DNA from: Mesostigma viride | Lineage: Eukaryota; Streptophyta; Mesostigmatophyceae; Mesostigmatales; Mesostigmataceae | Assembly: GCA_009746045.1 (NCBI GenBank) | Contig: RPFO01000059.1 | Location: 1,344,371 to 1,408,370 of the forward strand | Direction of reading: 5' to 3' | Length of the DNA stretch: 64,000 bases | Shown: positions 15,501-26,032 of the stretch, one piece after another | How the letters are laid out: each line of letters begins with the position of its first letter | Position numbering within the stretch: position 1 is the stretch's first letter | The notes under the pieces: model-generated | The model's database searches: none | The model's input: the letters and a program-made list of their open reading frames with translations, nothing else | Told to the model about the DNA's origin: nothing | Position numbers and translations under genes: made by a program

Positions 15501-16917
15501 GCAAGGGACGGCTGCACACACACGTACATACACCGCGCACGCAAGGGGCGGCTGCACACACACGTACATACACCATGCACGCAAGGGGCGGCTGCACACA
15601 CACTTACACTCACCATGCACGCAAGGGGCGGCTGCACACACACGTACACACACCGCGCACGCAAGGGACGGCTGCACACACACGTACATACACCGCGCAC
15701 GCAAGGGGCGGCTGCACTTACATGTACACACACCACGCACGCAAGGGGCGGCTGCACACACACGTACATACACCGCCCACGCAAGGACCGGCTCCACTCA
15801 CATGTACATCCACCGCGCAACCACGGGGCGGCTGCACACACACGTACATACACCGCGCACGCAAGGGGCGGCTGCACACACACGTACATACACCGCGCAC
15901 GCAAGGGGCGGCTGCACTCACATGTACGTACACCGCGCACGCAAGGGGCAACTGCCCGCACATGTACATCCACCGCGCACGCAAGGGGCGCCTGCACCCA
16001 CATGTACCTACACCATGCACACAAGGACAAGGATGAACACACATGTACATACACCGCGCACGCAAGGGGCGGCTGCACACACACGTACACACACCATGCA
16101 CGCAAGGGCCGGCATGCACACACACGTACATCCACCGCGCACGCAAGGGGCAACTGCACACACATGTACACACACCGCGCACGCTTGGGGCGGCTGCACT
16201 CACATGTACACACACCGCGCACGCAAGGGCCGGCTGCAGACACACTTACACTCACCATGCACGCATGGGGCGGCTGCACACACACGTACACACACCGCGC
16301 ACGCAAGGGACGGCTGCACACACACGTACATACACCGCGCACGCAAGGGGCGGCTGCACACACACGTACATACACCATGCACGCAAGGGGCGGCTGCACA
16401 CACATGTACATCCACCGCGCACGCAAGGGGCAAGTGCACACACACGTACACACACCGCGCACGCAAGGGGCGGCTGCACACACACGTACACACACCATGC
16501 ACGCAATTGCCGGCATGCACACACGTACATCCACCGCGCACGCAAGGGGCAACTGCACACACATGTACACACACCGCGCACGCTTGGGGCGGCTGCACTC
16601 ACATGTACATACACTGCGCACGCAAGGGGCTGCTGCACACACACTTACACTCACCGTGCACGCATGGGGCGGCTGCACACACACGTACACACACCGCGCA
16701 CGCAAGGGACGGCTGCACACACACGTACATATTACACCGCGCACACAAGGGGCGGCTGCACTCACATGTACATCCACCGCGCAACCACGGGGCGGCTGCA
16801 CACTCACGTACATACACCGCGCACGCAAGGGGCTGCTGCACACACACTTACACACACAATGCACGCTTGGGGCGACGGCACTCACATGTACATACACCGC
16901 GCATGCAAGGGGTGGCT
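3536..16917. repeat. 6.69-kb segmental tandem duplication inside the array
   Basis: About 3536-10226 is repeated directly at about 10227-16917. The order of unit variants is the same throughout and the offset stays at 6690-6693 bp; for example 9350 matches 16043 and 8281 matches 14974. Differences are few: one-base indels near 3688/10378 and 3966/10656, a short deletion near 14094, and scattered substitutions. Homology breaks at about 10226/16917, where CACACC gives way to TACACC. A further partial copy links about 1900-3000 with 4600-5750. Either the duplication is very recent or the assembly has collapsed or expanded here. Confidence 0.85.
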
Positions 16918-19900
16918 GCACACACACGTACATACACCGCGCACGCAAGGGGCGGCTGCACACACACATACATACACCATGCACGCCAGGGGCGGCTGCA
17001 CACATACGTACCTACACCGCGCACGCAAGGGGCTGCTGCACACACACTTACACACACCATGCACGCTTGGGGCGGCTGCACACACACGTACCTACACCGC
17101 GCACGCAAGGGGCGGCTGCACACACACGTACATACACCGCGCATGCAAGGGGTGGCTGCACACACACGTACATCCACCGCGCACGCAAGGGGCGGCTGCA
17201 CACACACATACATACACCATGCACGCCAGGGGCGGCTGCACACATACGTACCTACACCGCGCCCGCAAGGGGCGGCTGCACACACACTTACACACACCAT
17301 GCACGCAAGGGCCGGCATGCACACACACTGGCATACACCGCGCACGCAAGGGCCGGCTGCACACACGTACACACACCATGCACGCTTGGGGCGGCTGCAC
17401 ACACACGTACCTACACCGCGCACGCAAGGGGGGCTGCACACACACGTACACACACCGCGCACGCAAGGGGCGGCTGCACTCACATGTACACCCACCATGC
17501 ACGCAAGGGGCGGCTGCACACACACGTACATACACCGCGCACGCAAGGGGCAACTGCCCACACCTGGACATACACTGCGCACGCAAGGGCCGGCTGCATT
17601 AACACGTACATACACCGCGCACGCAAGGGGCGGCTGCACACATACGTACCTACACCGCGCACGCAAGGGGCTGCTGCACACACACTTACACACACCATGC
17701 ACGCAAGGGCCGGCATGCACACACTGTCACTGGCATACACCGCGCACGCAAGGGGCGGCTGCACACACGTACACACACCATGCACGCTTGGGGCGGCTGC
17801 ACAGACACGTACCTACACCGCGCACGCAAGGGGCAACTGCACACACATGTACACACACCGCGCACGCAAGGGCCGGCTGCACACACACGTACATACACCG
17901 CGCACGCAAGGGGCAACTGCCCGCACATGTACATCCACCGCGCACGCAAGGGGCGGCTGCACCCACATGTACATACACCATGCACGCAAGGACAAGGATG
18001 AACACACATCTACACACACCATGCACGCAAGGGCCGGCTGCACACACACGTACATACACCATGCACGCAAGGGCCGGCATGCACACACACGTACATACAC
18101 TGCGCACGCAAGGGGCAACTGCACACACACGTACATCCACTGCGCACGCACGGGGCGACTGCACACACATGTACATAAACCATGCACGCAAGGGGCAGCT
18201 TCACACACATGTACATCCACCGCGCACGCAAGGGGCGAGTGCAAACACATGTACATACACCGCGCACACAAGGGGCAACTGCCCACACATGTACATCCAC
18301 CGCGCACGGAAGGGCGGCTGCACTCACACGTACATACACTGCGCACGCAAGGGGCGGCTGCACCCACATGTACATACACCATGCACGCAAGGACAAGGAT
18401 GAACACACATCTACACACACCATGCACGCAAGGGCCGGCTGCACACACACGTACATACACCATGCACGCAAGGGCCGGCATGCACACACACGTACATACA
18501 CTGCGCACGCAAGGGGCAACTGCACACACACGTACACACACCATGCACGGAAGGGACGGCTGGACTCACATGTACATCCACCGCGCAACCACGGGGCGGC
18601 TGCACACACACGTACATACACCGCGCACGCAAGGGGCGGCTGCACTCACATGTACATACACCGCGCACGCAAGGGGCAACTGCCCGCACATGTACATCCA
18701 CCGCGCACGCAAGGGGCGGCTGCACACACACGTACATCCACTGCGCACGCACGGGGCGACTGCACACACATGTACATAAACCATGCACGCAAGGGGCAGC
18801 TTCACACACATGTACATCCACCGCGCACGCAAGGGGCGAGTGCAAACACATGTACATACACCGCGCACACAAGGGGCAACTGCCCACACATGTACATCCA
18901 CCGCGCACGGAAGGGCCGGCTGCACTCACACGTACATACACTGCGCATGCAAGGGGCGCCTGCACACACACGTACACACACCATGCACGCAAGGGCCGGC
19001 ATGCACACACACGTACATACACTGCGCACGCACGGGGCGACTGCCCACACATGTACATCCACCGCGCACGGAAGGGCCGGCTGCACTCACACGTACATAC
19101 ACTGCGCATGCAAGGGGCGCCTGCACACACACGTACACACACCATGCACGCAAGGGCCGGCATGCACACACACGTACATACACTGCGCACGCACGGGGCG
19201 ACTGCACACACATGTACATACACCATGCACGCAAGGGGCGGCTGCACACACATGTACATACACCGCGCACGCAAGGGGCGAGTGCAAACACATGTACATA
19301 CACCGCGCACGCAAGGGGCAACTGCCTGCACATGTACATCCACCGCGCACGCAAGGGGCGGCTGCACACACATGTACACACACCATGCACGCAAGGACAA
19401 GGATGCACACACATGTACACACACCATGCACGCAAGGGGCGGCTGCACACACACGTACATACACCGCGCACGCAAGGGGCGGCTGCACACACATGTACAT
19501 ACACCATGCACGGAAGGACAAGGATGCACACACATGTACACACACCATGCACGCAAGGGGCGGCTGCACACACACGTACATACACAATGCACGGTTGGGG
19601 CGACGGCACTCACATGTACATACACCATGCACGCAAGGACAAGGATGCACACACATGTACATACACCGCGCACGCAAGGGGCGGCTGCACACACACGTAC
19701 ATACACCGCGCACGCAAGGGGCGAGTGCGCACACACGTACATACACCGCGCACGCAAGGGGCGAGTGCGCACACACGTACATCCACCGCGCACGCAAGGG
19801 GCGGCTGCACACACACGTACATACACCGCGCACGCAAGGGGAGAGTGCAAACACATGTACATACACCATGCACGCAAGGGGCGGCTGCACACACACGTAC

Positions 19901-20316
19901 ATACACAATGCACGGTTGGGGCGACGGCACTCACATGTACATACACCATGCACGCAAGGACAAGGATGCACACACATGTACATACACCGCGCACGCAAGG
20001 GGCGGCTGCACACACACGTACATACACCATGCACGCAAGGGGCGGCTGCACACACGTACATCCACCGCGGACGCAAGGGGCGGCTGCACACACACGTACA
20101 TACACCGCGCACGCAAGGGGCGAGTGCAAACACATGTACATACACCGCGCACGCAAGGGGCGGCTGCACACACACGTACACACACCATGCACGCAAGGGT
20201 CGGCATGCACACACACGTACATACACCGCGCACGCAAGGGGCGGCTGCACAGAAACGTACACACACCGCGCACGCAAGGGCCGGCTGCACACACATGTAC
20301 ATACACCTTGCACGTA

Positions 20317-20480
20317 CAACACACAACACACACACACAACAAAAAATTATATACACACACACACGCACACGCACACGCACACGCACACGCACACGCACAC
20401 GCACACGCACACGCACACGCACAACACACACAACACACACAACACACACACGCACACGTGAACAACACACACACAACAAT
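20317..20480. repeat. CA-rich simple sequence and GCACAC hexamer repeat at the array edge
   Basis: After the last 40-bp unit comes ACAACACACA sequence, then about eleven GCACAC hexamers (20360-20424), then ACACAACAC words. Unique AT-rich sequence resumes near 20480. Confidence 0.85.
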
Positions 20481-20586
20481 TATAATATTAGTGTAGTATA
20501 TCAAACAAAATAGTAATAAAGTATTTGCAAGCGTACTTCGTGTGAATTATGTGTAGACGAGAATAGAAGCTAAACAAAACTCTAAT

Positions 20587-20654
20587 GGAGAAAGAGGGAT
20601 TCGAACCCTTGGGAAAGTTACCCCATACATAGCATTCCACTCGGACATTTCTCC
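20587..20654 (-). pseudogene. tRNA-like relic, class II (Ser/Leu type), anticodon arm missing
   Basis: On the minus strand a 68-nt segment has a perfect 7-bp acceptor stem (GGAGAAA with TTTCTCC), an A-box-like TGTCCGAGTGG, a variable-arm-like GGGGTAACTTTCCC and a T-arm/B-box GGGTTCGAATCCC. A TTTT run follows about 8 nt after the acceptor stem, as in a Pol III terminator. From memory it resembles organellar tRNA-Ser(GGA), in which TGCTATGTA follows the anticodon; about 20 nt covering the 3' D arm and the anticodon appear to be absent. It is probably a pseudogene or a SINE-type head rather than a working tRNA. Confidence 0.5.
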
Positions 20655-21072
20655 GAAAAAAAGGTCACGTAAGCTTTAAGGGTGGAGAGTTAAGGGTGTA
20701 GGTTGTAGGATGTATGGTGTAGGGTGTAGGGTGTCTTGAGCTTTCTTTTTTGAGATCAATGGAGTCCCCTTCCATGATCATGTGCGTGAGCTGGTTATGA
20801 TTTTCATCTATGGCGTGTGTGGCCACATCGTGTATTTACAACAACTTTCTAGCCATGGATAACTAGGTAACCATAAATTGGTTACCATGATAACTAGGTA
20901 AAAACGTGTTGGTTTCAGAATACATGTGATCGCTGCATTGTCATCTACAATGTACAAATCAATTACGGATTTCGGGGCTACGGATTTCGGGGCTAAGTTT
21001 TTGTGGGTAGAGATTGGCAAGGGTGTTTTTATCTTGCCACTTGGTCACTTGGTGTGCATTACGTCTGTTCTT

Positions 21073-21385
21073 GCGTTGGAGTCAAAAAACTGTCCGTGTG
21101 TGGTGGTGGACTTTTCCTCACGGGCAGTCGCCATATGTCATACAAGCACTTGTTCGGCGTACCACTAGCTCATGTATGTCACCATTGTAATTTTGCGTTG
21201 TAACAGCATTTCTCGGAGCCAACGGCCGTTGGACTCAAAAAACTGACCGTGTGTGGTGGTGGACTTTTCCTCACGGGCAGTCGCCATATGTCATACAAGC
21301 ACTTGTTCGGCGTACCACTAGCTCGTGGATGTCACCATTGTAATTTTGAGTTGTAACAGCATTTCTCGGAGCCAACGGCCGTTGG
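21073..21385. repeat. 153-bp direct tandem repeat, about two copies
   Basis: The sequence from TTGGAGTCAAAAAACTG (about 21077) recurs at about 21230 with a period of 153 bp and only a few substitutions. Each copy ends in the palindrome CCAACGGCCGTTGG (21219-21232 and 21372-21385). A third partial junction lies at 21631-21644. Confidence 0.85.
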
Positions 21386-22203
21386 ACTCCGAAAAACTGA
21401 TAGCCTTGTCTGAAGGTGTGTGCGTGAGATGGCACATGTGCATCGTCGGGGGGAGTTTTCTCAAGAGCCACATGTGGTAGTGTAAGGTGGGCATGCTTAG
21501 TGCGTACGGGTGGGAGGGACAAGAGGTGCAGAAGTTGACGGCTTTTGACCTTGGGAAATGACAAGGCACACATAAGACAACAAAGTGATAATTTTAATGT
21601 CTTTACGGGTGTACTGTCAATTTCTCCGAGCCAACGGCCGTTGGACTCTCGAAACTCTCATAACCCTGTCTACAATGTGTGTGCGTGCGATGGCACTTGT
21701 GCCATGTGCCGGGGGGGGGTGAGAAATCTGTCGTTCATTAATTTGTGCCTCGTCGGGGTGGGCATGCATGAATTTGTGCCTCGTCGGGGTGGACATGCAT
21801 GAAAGCATTTTCATTGGTACTCGGGGTTTAATATTTTTGTCTTGCTGTTGAAACGTCGACGTGCTCTTCTCCTGCTCTTTTTTTTTCCTACTCAACGGCC
21901 GTTGGTGCTTTCAAACTTGCCCAGCGTTATGACTAGGATGCCCTTCTTTACTGCTAGCCACCGCCCCTTGTGTACAATGCTAGAATTAGGCCGGGGTAAT
22001 GGTCCACCGCGTCCCCAGTGCAAGGTTCGTGAATGCGCTGGTTCGTAAAAAATTCGGCACTTGGAGGGTTCGAACACCTGACCTCACTTTCGTTATTTCA
22101 ACATGCCCTGAACGAAAAAGCTGCGTAAAGGATACGTTAACCGTCCCCTGTTATTCTTGATTATATTATTGCGATATCATGGACGTACACACGCGGTTGG
22201 TGG

Positions 22204-22325
22204 TCCGTACTTGCCAACTGCACTTGCAAACTGACTGACTGACTGCCTCCGTTACGCACTTGCGTGTGTTTCCGTACTTGCCAACTGAACTTGCAAACTG
22301 ACTGAATGACTGCCTCCGTTACGAC
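22204..22325. repeat. 67-bp direct repeat, two copies
   Basis: TCCGTACTTGCCAACTG starts at 22204 and again at 22271. Both copies are followed by ACTTGCAAACTGACTG and then TGCCTCCGTTACG. Nothing indicates function. Confidence 0.8.
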
Positions 22326-23425
22326 TAACAAGTGAACGACGAGTGAGCTACTAAAGTTTTGTTCAGTTCATTGTGTCTCTATGTACATAGCCGTTTATTC
22401 AAAACCGTTGCGTGGATACCTTGATTCTGGGTTCGCTGATACTTGTTTCCCATTTTAAATCTCCCGTCCATAATTGGATACATGTAATGTAGGAGGATAC
22501 CCACTTGCCCGAAATCCGCGTAACGGGTGATTAGTACTGCTGTAAGCGGAACCACAGACAAATCTGTCTAACGGGCTAACATTATTGTCCTTCATGTACT
22601 GGTTTTTGCACGCAGGACGCCATTCGCAACACCGCCTGACGGAGTCGGATGGACCGGACGTGCGTGAGGCTGCTGTTCACAGTCGTGAAGTTGGCAGACA
22701 TTAATATCAACACGGTCACGAGAATTCGTCCAGAGAATAATTGATGCTTGTGACGTGCTCGACGGCTGCGATGACCGAGATGATGCGTGTAGTGCACAGC
22801 GTCCGAGACGTCGCGACACCCGTGGCTGTCCTGTTGATGCGAACGCACGGTGACGAGACGGAGCCCATTATATAGGTGGATTACAAGTTAGAACGGCCCT
22901 CGCGGTTGCACTGTTTAATCGCGAACGTGGATTTTGCGGAGCCGACGGCCGTTGGGGATTGGAAATCTGATGATATCGGGGCTGCGCACGACATCGAGGA
23001 ACTGGGGATCGACGTAGGTCTACAGGCTCACTTGTCCGTCAACATGTATGGCCTCGCTTGACTGTCATCATCTTGACATGTACATAACTAGTTCATATAC
23101 CATGCATTTGACACTGCCTGCACGTGGATTTTCCAGACATACATTGAGGGTAATTATAACTCGAAAGCACTACGTACGATTGAGACGTCCGGTCGTAGAG
23201 CAGATGCACTGGAGCTTTCTGATCTTCCAATTGATGGGTCTGTAATTATGTAAGATATTCAGATATCGCGATGACTCGAGCATCGATGCATGGAATGTAA
23301 TAATGTATTTCATTCAATTATACATCCAATTTAACTCCGCAATTGAGGGGCACACATGTCCATCAGCCCGAGACAACATTTCCCAAGTAATTTTCGATTA
23401 GTGATTTAGTGTGGGCCTTCCCTGC

Positions 23426-23663
23426 AGGCCTTCTAGGCCCTCTCCTCATGAAGCCCCCCCTGGGTGCCTGTGCTTGTTAAGGAGGCATGAACCATCATGG
23501 CGGTGCAGGTGCACCTTGTGCACCCAGAGCAGGTGACAGTTGTACATCCTCCACCTGCAGGTTACATAGCCCTGATTGTATTACAAACCCATAGATGCCC
23601 CTTTCTCAGGGCTATGTGTTACATATGCTCCCAACGGAGCTATGATTTTAATTAATTAATTAA
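23426..23663 (+). mobile_element. Solo 3' tail of the ORF1-bearing element family
   Basis: This stretch matches the tail of element A (26033-26275) in inverted orientation and the tail at 28030-28287 in direct orientation. It ends with the hairpin GCTCCCAACGGAGC (23627-23640), then ATGATTTTAATTAATTAATTAA. No coding part is attached, so it is a fragment or one end of a larger composite. Confidence 0.8.
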
Positions 23664-25960
23664 GGGGAGGTGTGCCACCAAAACCCCCCAAAACTGGAAT
23701 ACACTGTTTTCAATATGAATTCAATTGAATTATGCCCAGCCATGATTAGGGGCCCTAAATAACATGTTTAGTGAGTTATCCATGCATTCATTGAAGGTTC
23801 TACCCCCAACCACGCGCCGGTATCGCGCTAAAAATAGAAAAAGACGCTAATTAGGGCACAGTATGCCCCAGCCAATGCACACATCAATTCAGGCCAGGAA
23901 GATATTGCCCAATCAGGTCGTGGGTGGCCAAAAATTAGAGCCACTCACAACCCATATCTGACATGCTTTAGAATTTTTATGCTCTTGCAAGTACAAAAAC
24001 GCTGTTTTTCACACATGCCAAAAATAATAAAATACCAAACACATGTGAAATGGGCCAAAAAGATATTCAAAATTCCATTAGTCATCGACACACACGCTGG
24101 CAAAATCTGGCTGCATTTGGACAAGCGGTGTGGAAGTTATGCTCTTTGGCAGCATGCCACCTGGGCGTCCATTATACTAGTCACTGTCACTATCACTGCC
24201 ATCATCACAGTCTTCCCCACAGCAAACTGGGCAGAACCAGTCCCCATCAGGTACGCTGGGCAGGAGAGGGACCGTGCAGCTCAGGTGGAGCCCCCCATCG
24301 CACCCGGGTGTGCTGCACAGCAAGAAAGGGTCATCATCAGATGCATCGGTCTTAGAGCAGCGCAAGCAAGGGATGTGTGCAGTGTCATCATCATCCTCAT
24401 TGCTGCCCGCCCCCGCCCCCCCAGTAGCAGCCCCCACACCCCCATAGTGCACCCCCTTGCTGTAGGTGACCTGGCCCCTCTGGGCATCTACCTTGCCCTC
24501 ATCCCAGCGATGGCCACGCTTCACATGCCACGCCCGGGCTGCCTCAGCCTTGTACTCTAGCGTCTTCTTGACCACTCAGTAACCAAGTTAACACAAATAC
24601 ACTTTACATGCCATCCAACATGCATCAAATACATGCTGAATATGTTATGAAGTACACAGGGTTGGCCACACACCTCATACCCCTTAACCGTCCCTCGAGC
24701 ATGGCCAGACTTATAAGCATGTGAATAGCAATAATGATGATGGCACTAAAATGCCTTACCAGCATTTTCTATGTTTCTCCCAGATTAGAGTGTAAGGTTG
24801 ATGCCAACCAAGCTAATCAACACAATAACAACTCCTGAACTGCCCTACCTGAGATGGGCAACAAACTGGAACTATGGAGGGCAAGGAACCAAGGAGATCA
24901 TGGCATACAAAGCTTGCATGCAGTCAACCATGGTTGGCTCAGCACATTGCAGTCTTTTCACATGATGATATCAAGGGAAAGCTCAAATAAACCAATGGTG
25001 GTAGCTATCTACATGCAGTCACACAAATGCAATATCTCCAACATGATCGTCAATAAAACACTTCCTCCCCTGCACGATAAAATGGAAAGAAACCATTGGC
25101 GGCCCTCCAGCGCATGAGCGCTGTGATGCCGCTGCGAAGAGAGGGTGCGTCACTCTCACACAACAAGAAGCGTCCATACGCACAACATCCTTGCCAGAAC
25201 ACGTTTTATGAAATGCCTTAAACCTTCCCGAGAAGATATAGGCTTCGACTGAAGCGGCCCTGACCACGACGTCAGCGAAAACAATCTAAATCTGCCAGGT
25301 ATTCGACAACACCACGGCAAGCAACGGCGAGCTAGCTGGCGGAAACTGCCCAAAAAGAACGAAAAAAACTTCGAACGATGAGCTCATAGAAGAAAGAACT
25401 GATAGCACATAACATTCGCGACAAATCTATACCTGTCCCTCGCAGATCCCTCGCCCAGGCGCGCAACAACGGCCGTTCTTCCATGGAAGGTTTCGACATG
25501 CACTGCGCAGGCCTGAAGAATTACTTACCGAGAATAGCCGAAAATGTAGCAAAAAGCACCAGTTTGGTTTGGAATTCAATGCTACCGATATTAATGCATC
25601 GTTTACGGTCAAAAAGCCCCCCAAAACTGCGAATTCACTACCGCTATCACGAATTCTATTTTATTCCGCGCGACCAAAAAATGCAGTTTACCCCCCATGC
25701 CGATGGCAGTAAAAGAAAGCAGCGATATTGTAAACCAGCAACTTGCCGCCACAACCCAACATCATTAAATCATCGTCTCCAACATTCGAGCATTTTTTTT
25801 GCATTTCTCTAGCCCTACATTGCTAGTTTCGCCTAAACGCAGTCGCCATGGCCACTTCCGCAAGGGATGCGCGCACCGTGCACCCACTTTTCACTTCACG
25901 GCGGTACCGCGAATATTTTTGGCGCCAAAAAATTCGGCGGGCGCACGTCCCCTTAATTAA
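23656..25960. mobile_element. Inner element bounded by inverted TTAATTAAGGGGA ends
   Basis: The left end reads TTAATTAAGGGGAGGTGTGC and the right end, reverse-complemented, reads TTAATTAAGGGGACGTGCGC: 20 bp with two mismatches. The element sits between two outward copies of the ORF1 family tail, as if inserted in a TTAA-rich tail. It is about 2.3 kb and contains the PHD-finger ORF at 24177-24575. I see no transposase catalytic domain, so it may be non-autonomous or degraded. The TTAA ends recall piggyBac-type targets, but that assignment is inference. Just outside the right end (25991-26030) is a short inverted piece of the ORF1-element flank. Confidence 0.55.
24177..24575 (-). CDS. PHD-finger ORF, probable terminal exon of an element-borne gene
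   Basis: The reading frame encodes about 132 residues and ends at TAG (24177-24179). Residues about 72-117 have the PHD Cys4-His-Cys3 pattern: CLRC, then C-x4-C (LLCSTPGC), H-x2-C (HLSC) and W-x-CPVC. PHD fingers usually read histone tails. The tail is acidic (DCDDGSDSDSD) and there is an Asp-rich patch before the finger. No ATG opens this frame: a TGA lies directly upstream and the first codons are GTG GTC AAG. A splice acceptor (TTACTGAG) just before is a likely exon start, and I do not find the preceding exons. It lies inside the inner element, so it is probably transposon-encoded rather than a host chromatin gene. Confidence 0.55.
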   Translation of the reverse strand: MVKKTLEYKAEAARAWHVKRGHRWDEGKVDAQRGQVTYSKGVHYGGVGAATGGAGAGSNEDDDDTAHIPCLRCSKTDASDDDPFLLCSTPGCDGGLHLSCTVPLLPSVPDGDWFCPVCCGEDCDDGSDSDSD

Positions 25961-26032
25961 TGGCAAGGCTAGGGCATACATCAATGTGACCTCCCATGGA
26001 TGATGCATTAAGAATTTAGCCATGCCATGCCT

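Larger units (their letters stand above)
288..20316. repeat. Giant 40-bp minisatellite array, about 500 units
   Basis: The unit begins GCAAGGGGCGGCTGCACACA and continues with CGTACATACAC then CGCGCAC or CATGCAC. Most units are 40 bp; a few are 38, 39 or 41. Variants include GGGGCGAGTGC, GGAGCGACTGC, GGGGCAACTGC, GGGCCGGCATGC, GGACAAGGATG and AATTGCCGGCATGC. Because 40 is 1 modulo 3 and the common unit has no stop in any plus frame, ORFs up to 3072 codons arise; they translate to Cys/His/Thr/Arg-rich 40-residue repeats and I do not call them genes. Stops appear only in variants such as GTGTAAAT, GTAGATCC, GGATGAAC and CATAAACC. Within each unit about 20 bp and then about 10 bp alternate purine and pyrimidine. 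Confidence 0.97.
20655..23425. other. Intergenic region with short repeats, no convincing gene
   Basis: No ORF here exceeds about 100 codons or shows a domain. It contains GGGTGTAGG-like words (20680-20740), the 153-bp repeat at 21073-21385, a 67-bp repeat at 22204-22325 and five copies of a palindrome around ACGGCCGT. GC content is lower than in the gene-bearing half. It could hold non-coding RNA or decayed elements that I cannot recognise. Confidence 0.5.

Noticed and set aside
269..18779. Dozens of long ORFs on both strands (up to 3072 codons)
   Set aside because: They are translations of the 40-bp tandem repeat in shifting frames. There is no start context, no non-repeat domain and no intron structure.
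288..20316. CRISPR-like array
   Set aside because: Repeats are directly contiguous and variants are not unique spacers. The genome is eukaryotic and no cas genes are present.
20680..20740. Telomere-like GGGTGTAGG repeats
   Set aside because: The words are irregular and do not match TTTAGGG or TTTTAGGG; too short to claim a telomere or subtelomere.
22045..22135. Second tRNA-like sequence with GGTTCGAA
   Set aside because: A T-arm-like word is present, but no matching acceptor stem, D arm or terminator could be paired.
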